Assembly (NCBI GenBank): GCA_007134175.1
Contig: SLLF01000240.1
Location: 1 to 5,288, forward strand
DNA length: 5,288 bases
Reading direction: 5' to 3'
From: Kiritimatiellia bacterium
GTDB lineage: Bacteria; Verrucomicrobiota; Kiritimatiellia; SLAD01
Below, piece by piece: positions 1 to 5,288 of this stretch. The stretch's first letter is position 1; each line of letters begins with the position of its first letter. Below the pieces are notes generated by a model. It did no database searches, had not been told where the DNA came from, and saw only the letters and a list, made by a program, of their open reading frames with translations. The translations under genes and the position numbers were made by a program.

Positions 1-707
1 ACCGTCAACACCCCGTCCGCCGCCGCCAGCGCCGTCTCCACGGAATCGGTCAGCCGGGAGCGGATGGCCGAATCCAGCACCAAGCGGTCCACAACCAGAT
101 CAATCGAGTGTTTACGGCGTTTGTCGAGTGTGGGCCGCTCGTCCAGTTCCATGAGCTGTCCATCCACGCGCACGCGGACATAACCTTGTTTACGGGCATT
201 GGCGAAAATCTCCTCATGTTCGCCCTTGCGGCCTTGCACCAGCGGTGCCAGGATCATGATCCGGGTCTTGGCGGGCCAGCGCAATACCTGCTCAACAATT
301 TCCTCCGCGCTTTGGCGGGTGATGGGTCGGCCGCATTGCGGGCAATGCGGTTGCCCGATGTGCGCGAACAGCAGGCGCAGATAGTCATGGATTTCGGTCG
401 TGGTGGCCACGATCGAGCGCGGGTTTGAGCCAGCGGTGCGCTGCTCGATGGCGATGGCCGGCGACAGTCCGTCAATATGGTCCACGTCCGGTTTCTGCAT
501 CTGGTCCAGAAACTGGCGGGCATAGGCCGACAGACTTTCCACATATTTGCGCTGACCTTCGGCGTACAGGGTGTCGAAGGCCAGGGACGACTTGCCCGAA
601 CCACTCAGCCCGGTAATAGTGGTGAGCCGGTTGCGCGGAATCTGGACCGAAATATTCTTGAGGTTGTGTTCGCGAGCCCCGCTGACGACGATCCAGTCGG
701 AACTCAT
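1..707 (-). CDS. uvrA: UvrA, excinuclease ABC subunit A (N-terminal 235 residues, cut by window edge)
   Basis: UvrA is the ABC-type ATPase that, with UvrB, finds bulky DNA lesions and starts nucleotide excision repair in the cytoplasm. The visible part begins with the family's S-G-A-R-x-H-N-L-K-N-I opening (residues 9-19). A Walker A loop GLSGSGKS follows at 33-40, then the block [15 protein letters not shown] (53-67), then the Q-loop in LSPAIAIEQ (Gln89) and the AGSNPRS stretch (92-98). A CPQC pair (Cys122, Cys125) and the KQGYVRVR region (173-180) also match UvrA. The family is about 940-1000 residues long, so roughly three quarters of the gene lies beyond position 1; the truncation is an artefact of the window. 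The ATG shares 4 nt with the metK stop (ATGA). I see no good Shine-Dalgarno upstream, so translation is probably coupled to metK. No SOS box is visible near the start, since the upstream DNA is metK coding sequence. Confidence 0.97.
   Translation of the reverse strand, partial: MSSDWIVVSGAREHNLKNISVQIPRNRLTTITGLSGSGKSSLAFDTLYAEGQRKYVESLSAYARQFLDQMQKPDVDHIDGLSPAIAIEQRTAGSNPRSIVATTTEIHDYLRLLFAHIGQPHCPQCGRPITRQSAEEIVEQVLRWPAKTRIMILAPLVQGRKGEHEEIFANARKQGYVRVRVDGQLMELDERPTLDKRRKHSIDLVVDRLVLDSAIRSRLTDSVETALAAADGVLT
704..707 (-). promoter_or_regulatory. metK stop / uvrA start overlap (ATGA)
   Basis: On the minus strand the uvrA ATG (707-705) and the metK TGA (706-704) form the 4-nt overlap ATGA. 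The 20 nt before the uvrA ATG contain no AGGAG-like sequence. The overlap therefore suggests termination-reinitiation, with uvrA translation depending on metK translation. The overlap is read directly; the coupling is inference. Confidence 0.75.
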
Positions 708-1882
708 ATGGCCGCATTGAGCGCGTCGGCTCTATCGGTGCGCTCCCACGTGAAGGTATCCAGCTGGCTGTTCCGGCCAAAATGCCCGTAAGCCGACGTC
801 GGCTCGTAGATCGGCCGCAACAAATCCAGCTGCGCGATGATCTCCGCCGGTTTAAGGCCGAACACCTGGCGCACGGCCTGCTCAATCCGGTTGGACGGCA
901 CGCGTCCGGTGCCGAAGGTCTCCACCAGCACGGAGACCGGCTCCGGATAGCCAATCGCATAGGCCAGCTGCACCTCGCAACGCTTGGCCAGTTTAGCCGC
1001 CACGATGTTTTTGGCCACATAGCGGGCCATATAGGCCGCGCTACGGTCTACTTTACTGGGATCCTTGCCGGAAAAAGCGCCGCCGCCGTGCCGCCCCATG
1101 CCCCCGTACGTGTCCACAATGATCTTGCGTCCGGTTAGCCCGCAATCGCCCTGCGGGCCGCCGATGACGAAGCGACCGGTGGGATTGATCAGCACTTGCG
1201 TGCGGCGATCCATCATGCGGGCAGGTACTTCCCGGCGGATCACCTCCTCCATCAACCCGTCGCGCAGTTTCCTGCTGGAGACCTCTGCGGCGTGCTGGGT
1301 GGAGACCACGATATTGGCCACGCGCACCGGGACGCCGTCCTCGTAGACCACCGACACCTGCGACTTGCCGTCCGGCCGCAGGAACGGGAGCCGCCCGGAG
1401 CGTCGTGCACGCGCCAGGCCCCGGGTCAGGCGATGGGCCAGCATGATCGGCATCGGCATTCGTTCGCGGGTTTCGTCGCAGGCGAAGCCGAACATCATAC
1501 CCTGGTCGCCGGCCCCCTGCTCGGCCGTGGCCTTGCCCTTGGCTTTACGGGCGTCCACCCCTTGCTGGATATCGGGCGATTGGCGGTCCAGTGCCACCAG
1601 GACCGCGCAGGTGTTGCCGTCGAATCCGATGGCGGAATCGTCGTAGCCGATGCGCTTGATCTTGTCGCGGACCACATCCGCGTAATTGACGGTGGCTGAA
1701 GTGGTAATCTCGCCCGCCACCACCGCCATCCCGGTTTTCACCAATGTTTCACAGGCCACCCGGCTACGGGGATCTTGTTTTAAGAGTGCATCCAAAATGG
1801 CGTCGGACACGCCGTCGCACACCTTGTCGGGATGACCTTCGGTAACGCATTCAGAGGTAAAAAGATAGCGGTGCTTTGCCAT
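704..1882 (-). CDS. metK: S-adenosylmethionine synthetase (methionine adenosyltransferase)
   Basis: This cytoplasmic enzyme makes S-adenosylmethionine from methionine and ATP, releasing phosphate and pyrophosphate; it normally works as a tetramer. The 392-residue product has the usual family length. It shows the ATP-binding GHPDK motif (residues 16-20), Glu45 in ACETLVKTG at the K+ site position, family signature 1 [10 protein letters not shown] (123-132), the region [19 protein letters not shown] (233-251), the glycine-rich signature 2 GGGAFSGKD (266-274) and the C-terminal AYGHFGR (364-370). I chose the ATG at 1882 because [20 protein letters not shown] matches the family start; the frame is open further upstream but that extension runs into ptsI and has no family resemblance. 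A weak GGGAA lies 6 nt before the ATG. The gene follows ptsI by 47 nt and overlaps uvrA by 4 nt. One small oddity is Gly24 where many family members have Gln (DQ[IV]SD). Confidence 0.98.
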   Translation of the reverse strand: MAKHRYLFTSECVTEGHPDKVCDGVSDAILDALLKQDPRSRVACETLVKTGMAVVAGEITTSATVNYADVVRDKIKRIGYDDSAIGFDGNTCAVLVALDRQSPDIQQGVDARKAKGKATAEQGAGDQGMMFGFACDETRERMPMPIMLAHRLTRGLARARRSGRLPFLRPDGKSQVSVVYEDGVPVRVANIVVSTQHAAEVSSRKLRDGLMEEVIRREVPARMMDRRTQVLINPTGRFVIGGPQGDCGLTGRKIIVDTYGGMGRHGGGAFSGKDPSKVDRSAAYMARYVAKNIVAAKLAKRCEVQLAYAIGYPEPVSVLVETFGTGRVPSNRIEQAVRQVFGLKPAEIIAQLDLLRPIYEPTSAYGHFGRNSQLDTFTWERTDRADALNAAI

Positions 1883-1929
1883 ACATGATTCCCGGGTTAT
1901 ATCGTTCAGCGAGTCTTTTTTCCCGCAGG
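1883..1929 (-). other. ptsI-metK intergenic spacer (47 nt)
   Basis: This is the longest non-coding gap in the window. On the minus strand it reads from the ptsI TAA through an A-rich run, a TATAAC hexamer and CCCGGGAATC to the metK ATG. It has no stem followed by a U tract, so no terminator, and it is too short for a SAM riboswitch. TATAAC resembles a -10 box, but there is no TTGACA-like -35 at 16-18 nt, and the implied 5' leader would be only a few nucleotides. Read-through from ptsI is the simplest reading. Confidence 0.5.
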
Positions 1930-3699
1930 TTATTTGATTAGTTCCATGATTTCGGGCGCTACTTCTTGCGCCATTTGGCGGCAAAGATCAAGCACTTCCT
2001 GCGGGGAATCCGAGCTCAGCACCCGTTGGGCGAGTTCTTCCGCCTGCCGGTACTCCAAACTGCGGATCATTTTTTTAGTCATCGGTACCAGCGACGGGCT
2101 CACGCTCAACTCGTCCGCCCCCAGTCCCAGCAGCAGCGGCACCATTAACGGATTACCGGCCATTTCCCCGCAAACACCGGTCCAAATATTATGCGCATGC
2201 CCAATATCAATCGTGGCCTGTGTTAATTTCAGAATCGCAGGATGGGTCGGCTCATACAAATAGGCGATCCGCTCATTGACCCGGTCGACCGCCAAGGTGT
2301 ACTGGACAAGGTCATTCGTGCCGATGCTGAAAAAATCGACGTGCGGTGCGATGCGGTCGGCGGTCAGGGCGGCGGAGGGCACTTCGATCATGACGCCCAC
2401 CTCGATAGCGTCATTGAAGGGTTGCCCCGCTTGCCGCAACTCGTCCTTGGCCGCTTCCAACAGCACATTGGCCTGTTGTACTTCGGTGACGCTACTGACC
2501 AGCGGATACATGAGCCGCACGTTCAGCGAGGCACTGGCCCGCAGGATGGCCCGCAGTTGGGTCTTGAAGATGTCCGGTTGCGCCAGGCAAAAACGGATAG
2601 CCCGCCAGCCCATGAACGGGTTGATCTCCGGCGCGGTCCGGATATGCGACAGGAATTTGTCCCCACCCAGATCGATGGTGCGGATGATGACCGGGTCGGG
2701 CGCCAATTGCCGCGCCACGCGGTCATACGCGGCAAACTGCTCCTCTTCATCCGGCAAGGCGTTGCGCGACAGATACAGAAATTCACTACGAAAGAGCCCG
2801 ACTCCACAGGCACCATTGGACTGTACGGCCGCCACATCTTCCGGGCGCTCAATATTGGCGGAGAGCAGCACCCGGTAGCCGTCGCGGGTTTCGGCCTCCT
2901 CGTCGCGCAGCGCCGCCAGCTCCGATTCAATATGGCGCCGGCTTTCCTGCACCTGTCCATAGCGCTCCAGACGGTCAGCGGACGGATGGATGACCAGCAC
3001 CCCCTTGTTCCCGTCAATCAGCACTTCGTCGCCCGCCGAAACCCGCACGCTGACATCGTGCAGCCCCACAATGGCGGGAATACCCAGCGCCCGCGCCATA
3101 ATGGCCGTGTGGGATGTCGGACTGCCCAGGTCGGTGGCGAATCCCGCCACTTTCTCCTTGTCCATTGTCGCCGTCTCCGACGGCGACAAGTCATTGGCAA
3201 TGACCACACACGGTTCCCGCAGCTCCGCAATGGCCGAGCGCGATTTGCCGGACAAGTTGCGCAGGATGCGACGGGCGACGTCCCGCACATCGGCGGCGCG
3301 CTCCCGCAAATATTCGTCATCTATTTTGGCCAGCGCCTTGGCATATTTCTCCGCCACCTCATGCAACACCGACTCAACGTTGCGGTGCTGTTCGCTTACC
3401 TCGCGGATCACTTCCTCCACAAAGGAGCGGTCGTCAACGACCAGGAGGTGGGCATCAAAAATGCTGGCGTTCTCCTGGCCGATCGCCTGGCTGACCTGCT
3501 GCTGGATTTCGTGGATTTGGTGCCGGGTGGCGATCAGGGCCTGTTCGAATCGGGTGATTTCACGAGGCACTTCGTCTGCGGTGATCCGGCGTTCCACATA
3601 GCGTTCCTCTTCTGAAATCAGCAGGAACGCCCGGCTAATCACCACCCCGGGTGATACGCCGATTCCCTCCATCACGATTTCTTTGCGCCCTGCACTCAT
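1930..3699 (-). CDS. ptsI: PTS enzyme I (phosphoenolpyruvate-protein phosphotransferase)
   Basis: Enzyme I autophosphorylates from PEP and passes the phosphate to HPr, the first step of the PTS. The 589-residue product is close to the usual 570-590. The N-terminal phosphohistidine/HPr-binding part carries GIGVSPGVV (residues 12-20), LSPSETA (171-177) and the active His197 in [11 protein letters not shown]. The C-terminal PEP-binding barrel shows Arg304 in GLFRSEFLY, Arg340 in RTIDLGGDK, the [10 protein letters not shown] block, Glu439 and Asp463 (in GTNDL) as the Mg2+ ligands, and the acid/base Cys510 in GVCGEMAG. There is no N-terminal GAF domain, so this is the sugar-type PtsI and not PtsP. 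I prefer the ATG at 3699, which has AGGTG 8 nt upstream. A GTG at 3708 would add three residues and has AGGTGA 9 nt upstream, so it remains possible. A third candidate, the ATG at 3672, lacks a clear Shine-Dalgarno. The gene follows ptsH by 27 nt. All catalytic residues are intact. Confidence 0.98.
   Translation of the reverse strand: MSAGRKEIVMEGIGVSPGVVISRAFLLISEEERYVERRITADEVPREITRFEQALIATRHQIHEIQQQVSQAIGQENASIFDAHLLVVDDRSFVEEVIREVSEQHRNVESVLHEVAEKYAKALAKIDDEYLRERAADVRDVARRILRNLSGKSRSAIAELREPCVVIANDLSPSETATMDKEKVAGFATDLGSPTSHTAIMARALGIPAIVGLHDVSVRVSAGDEVLIDGNKGVLVIHPSADRLERYGQVQESRRHIESELAALRDEEAETRDGYRVLLSANIERPEDVAAVQSNGACGVGLFRSEFLYLSRNALPDEEEQFAAYDRVARQLAPDPVIIRTIDLGGDKFLSHIRTAPEINPFMGWRAIRFCLAQPDIFKTQLRAILRASASLNVRLMYPLVSSVTEVQQANVLLEAAKDELRQAGQPFNDAIEVGVMIEVPSAALTADRIAPHVDFFSIGTNDLVQYTLAVDRVNERIAYLYEPTHPAILKLTQATIDIGHAHNIWTGVCGEMAGNPLMVPLLLGLGADELSVSPSLVPMTKKMIRSLEYRQAEELAQRVLSSDSPQEVLDLCRQMAQEVAPEIMELIK
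3165..3189. repeat. Perfect 11-bp inverted repeat with 3-nt loop inside ptsI
   Basis: The arms TTGTCGCCGTC (3165-3175) and GACGGCGACAA (3179-3189) are exact reverse complements separated by 3 nt. In the ptsI mRNA this can form an 11-bp, mostly GC hairpin over the codons for LSPSETAT, a conserved stretch shortly before the active His197. No U tract follows, so it is not a terminator. It may be a by-product of the codons chosen for a conserved peptide. Confidence 0.8.
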
Positions 3700-3707
3700 G
3701 CCCGCCA

Positions 3708-3712
3708 CACCT
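3708..3712 (-). promoter_or_regulatory. Ribosome binding site favouring the ptsI ATG at 3699
   Basis: AGGTG on the minus strand lies 8 nt before the ATG at 3699. A second site, AGGTGA at 3723-3718, lies 9 nt before the alternative GTG at 3708 and starts just after the ptsH stop. The two sites make the exact ptsI start uncertain by three codons. Confidence 0.55.
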
Positions 3713-3726
3713 GCTCGTCACCTGAA

Positions 3727-4026
3727 TCACTCTTCATCGAATTTGCTTTTCACCAGGTCCTCCAATGCCTGCAGCGCCGCCTCGGCGTCCGGCCCGTCAG
3801 CATAAACGCGCATGGTGGAGCCTTGGTACAGTTCCATGGTTAGAAGCCCCATGATACTCTTTCCCGAGACCTTCGTCCCCTCCTTTTCGATCATGATATC
3901 GGAATCGAAAGCGGAAGCGGTTTTGATGAACATCGCGGCCGGCCGGGCATGCATTCCGTGCTTGTTCAGAATGGTCAAATCACGGCAGGCACCGGCCGCT
4001 TCCTTGTCGTGCGACTTGGCCTTCAC
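3727..4026 (-). CDS. ptsH: HPr, phosphocarrier protein of the PTS
   Basis: HPr is the small cytoplasmic carrier that takes phosphate from enzyme I on a histidine and, in bacteria with HprK, is also phosphorylated on a regulatory serine. The 99-residue product shows His26 in HGMHARPAA (the His15 equivalent) and Ser57 in GKSIMGLL (the Ser46 equivalent). Their 31-residue separation is the same as in classical HPr. The KSIMG context is the type recognised by HprK, which is encoded immediately upstream. The start is a GTG overlapping the hprK stop (GTGA), with AGGAAG 8 nt upstream inside the hprK end. The next in-frame ATG falls in the active-site motif, so it cannot be the start. This start gives about 11 residues more than an 85-90-residue HPr: a charged, non-conserved N-terminus with Cys14. 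ptsI follows after 27 nt. Confidence 0.97.
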   Translation of the reverse strand: MKAKSHDKEAAGACRDLTILNKHGMHARPAAMFIKTASAFDSDIMIEKEGTKVSGKSIMGLLTMELYQGSTMRVYADGPDAEAALQALEDLVKSKFDEE

Positions 4027-4964
4027 TTACGACGCTTCCTTTCGAGCGCCCGCATCAGTCGTTCGTCCAGTTCCTTGGCCGCATCGTGCCCGAGTTGTTT
4101 TAATTTCTGGTTGAGGGCAGCCACTTCGACCACGTGCGCGATATCACGGCCGGCACCGACCGGGATGGTCACCAGGGGAATGTCTGCACCCAGTATTTCA
4201 ATGGTTTCCGAACACATGCCGGTGCGGTCATAGTCGGCATGCTGGTCGAACGGCTCCAACCGTACCACGAGATCGACCCGTTTCTCGCGACGCATGGACG
4301 CCACCCCGAACAAGCTCGGGACATGGATGATACCCAGACCGCGAATTTCCATATGGTAACGCGTCAACTCATCGGCATAGCCCACCACCGCCCCAAAATG
4401 GTCGCGGCGCAACACGGTCAGATCATCGGAAATCAAACTGTGACCGCGTTCGATCAGCGCCAGGGCGATCTCGCTCTTGCCGATGCCCGGTTGTCCTTCC
4501 ACCAGCACCCCCATTCCCTTTATCTCCAACATGGTGCCTTGGTACTTCTGGCGTGGCGCGGCCAGGTCCTCGATCAAGAGCGTAGCGCGATTAATAAAGC
4601 GGTTGGTGATCAGCGGGGTTTTCAAGACCGGCACTCGGTGGGCCTCCGCTTGTGCCAGCAACTCCGGCGGCACATGCCGATTGCGGGTAAGGACCACGCA
4701 AGGAACGCGCTGTCTCATTAATGCGGCCAACCGCTCGGTGCGCGTGGCATCGTCGCCCAGATGCTTCAAGTAAGTCAGCTCCGCCAACCCCATCACTTGG
4801 ATACGCAGGTTGGCGAAATACTGGAAAAAACCGGTCAGCGCCAGTCCGGGCCGGTTGAACGCCGGTTCCTTGACGATGCGGCCCAGATGGTCCTCGCCGC
4901 ATACCACTTCCAGCTCGAAGGGATCGCGCGCCTCTTCCAGGAACTCGGCTACCGTTAACGCCAT
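4023..4964 (-). CDS. hprK: HPr kinase/phosphorylase
   Basis: HprK phosphorylates the regulatory serine of HPr with ATP (or PPi) and, in bifunctional members, reverses this with inorganic phosphate, linking HPr to metabolic state. The 313-residue product has the family length. Its N-terminal domain carries NRPGLALTGFF (residues 37-47) and RIQVMG. The C-terminal P-loop kinase domain has GQPGIGKS (157-164, Lys163), Asp180-Asp181 (Asp181 matches the catalytic Asp177 of B. subtilis), the HprK signature MEIRGLGIIHV (205-215, Glu206) and Arg247 (matching Arg243). Two deviations from the B. subtilis pattern stand out. The residue matching active His138 is Gln142 (YQGTM where VHGVL is usual), and the phosphorylase loop reads PVGAGR (268-273) where PVRPGR is found. 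The ATG has AGGGGGG 7 nt upstream and lies 23 nt after hpf. The stop overlaps the ptsH GTG. Family assignment is secure; bifunctionality is not. Confidence 0.96.
   Translation of the reverse strand: MALTVAEFLEEARDPFELEVVCGEDHLGRIVKEPAFNRPGLALTGFFQYFANLRIQVMGLAELTYLKHLGDDATRTERLAALMRQRVPCVVLTRNRHVPPELLAQAEAHRVPVLKTPLITNRFINRATLLIEDLAAPRQKYQGTMLEIKGMGVLVEGQPGIGKSEIALALIERGHSLISDDLTVLRRDHFGAVVGYADELTRYHMEIRGLGIIHVPSLFGVASMRREKRVDLVVRLEPFDQHADYDRTGMCSETIEILGADIPLVTIPVGAGRDIAHVVEVAALNQKLKQLGHDAAKELDERLMRALERKRRK
4035..4040 (-). promoter_or_regulatory. Ribosome binding site deciding the ptsH GTG start
   Basis: AGGAAG on the minus strand lies inside the last codons of hprK, 8 nt before the GTG at 4026. 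It is the only well-placed Shine-Dalgarno for ptsH and supports a GTG start in the GTGA overlap with hprK. Confidence 0.65.
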
Positions 4965-4971
4965 GATCTCG

Positions 4972-4978
4972 CCCCCCT
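4972..4978 (-). promoter_or_regulatory. Ribosome binding site of hprK
   Basis: AGGGGGG on the minus strand lies 7 nt before the hprK ATG at 4964, within the 23-nt gap after the hpf stop. It is G-rich rather than a textbook AGGAGG, but the spacing is good and it supports the chosen start. Confidence 0.6.
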
Positions 4979-4987
4979 AAAGGTCCG

Positions 4988-5288
4988 TCACTCGATGGGC
5001 GGCGATTGGCGTGCCTCCACTTCGGCCTCCAACTCACCAAGGGATTCCTGCGCCTTGTGGTCGATCATTTTATCGCGAATCTTGCGAAGTTGCTTCTCGG
5101 CCTTATCCACGGCCCGGTCGATGGACGCATAGAGGTCGTCGGTTTCCTCCTTGGCGTCCACGACCACATGGTTCGGCGCATGGATCACCAGCTCGGCAAA
5201 GTGCCGGTGCTTCTCAATGTCCAGGATCAAATGAGCCGTTTGCAGGCGTGGAAATTCCGCGTCCAGCTTTTCCAGCTGCGATTCGGCA
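4988..5288 (-). CDS. hpf: Ribosome hibernation promoting factor, short type (5' end cut by window edge)
   Basis: HPF-family proteins bind the 30S decoding region and hold ribosomes inactive during stationary phase or starvation. The visible 99 residues read in frame from the right edge to a TGA at 4990-4988. They contain the family pattern SQLEKLD (residues 3-9), AHLILDIEKHRHFAELVIHA, then DAKEETDDLYASIDRAVDKAEKQLRKIRDK. This is the beta-strand/helix S30AE fold. About 20 N-terminal residues are probably missing, giving a full length near 120. After the S30AE domain only a short acidic tail (about 20 residues, ending PPIE) remains, with no C-terminal dimerisation domain, so this is the short and not the long HPF. 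hprK starts 23 nt downstream. A TTG at 5230 is in frame but lies within the conserved domain and is not the start. RaiA/YfiA is a related alternative name; the neighbourhood favours hpf. Confidence 0.93.
   Translation of the reverse strand, partial: AESQLEKLDAEFPRLQTAHLILDIEKHRHFAELVIHAPNHVVVDAKEETDDLYASIDRAVDKAEKQLRKIRDKMIDHKAQESLGELEAEVEARQSPPIE

Noticed and set aside
1196..1699. Open frames on the plus strand opposite metK
   Set aside because: They are antisense shadows of a conserved gene and show no domain-like pattern.
1883..1929. A possible promoter (TATAAC) or SAM riboswitch before metK
   Set aside because: There is no matching -35 element, the leader would be only a few nucleotides long, and 47 nt cannot hold a SAM aptamer.
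1883..1984. A longer metK start at 1984 adding 34 residues
   Set aside because: The extension overlaps the end of ptsI and has no similarity to MetK, while the ATG at 1882 matches the family start.
3165..3189. The ptsI inverted repeat as a transcription terminator
   Set aside because: It lies mid-gene and no U tract follows it on the mRNA.
2242..3615. A long open frame (about 457 codons) on the plus strand opposite ptsI
   Set aside because: It lies wholly antisense to a fully conserved ptsI, its translation has no recognisable motifs, and its Arg/His/Gln/Gly-rich composition is typical of a frame opened by codon bias on the other strand.
1..5288. A new defence, mobile or otherwise undescribed system
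   Set aside because: Every kilobase is occupied by well-known core genes in one orientation. No transposase, integrase, tRNA, direct repeat array or unknown gene was found.

Overview
All six recognisable genes lie on the minus strand and read from the right edge towards the left. In transcription order they are hpf (5' end cut by the window), hprK, ptsH, ptsI, metK and uvrA (3' part cut by the window). Spacing is tight: 23 nt, a 4-nt overlap, 27 nt, 47 nt and a 4-nt overlap. No non-coding stretch reaches 50 nt. No RNA gene, mobile element, CRISPR array or intrinsic terminator was seen. The layout fits one transcription unit whose promoter lies beyond position 5288.

The right half is a phosphotransferase control module. 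A short-type ribosome hibernation factor precedes HPr kinase/phosphorylase, then HPr, then enzyme I. Enzyme I takes phosphate from PEP and passes it to HPr His26. HprK acts on HPr Ser57, the equivalent of Ser46, in response to metabolic state. No sugar permease (enzyme II) gene is in the window, so the PTS output cannot be read here. The hpf-next-to-PTS-regulator order recalls the E. coli rpoN-hpf-ptsN-rapZ-npr cluster, with HprK/HPr/EI in place of the nitrogen PTS parts; that comparison is inference.

The left half is housekeeping. metK makes S-adenosylmethionine, and its stop codon overlaps the start codon of uvrA, the damage-recognition ATPase of nucleotide excision repair.

The DNA is fairly GC-rich. 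HprK together with an HPr that keeps the Ser46 site, short HPF and the style of the UvrA N-terminus suggest a Gram-negative bacterium, possibly of the Verrucomicrobiota/Lentisphaerota/Kiritimatiellota group. That assignment is a low-confidence impression.

The window looks like ordinary core genome and no new system is evident. The points most worth a second look are a HprK whose usual catalytic His is Gln and whose phosphorylase loop is altered, a perfect 11-bp inverted repeat inside ptsI, and the linkage of the PTS module to metK and uvrA.
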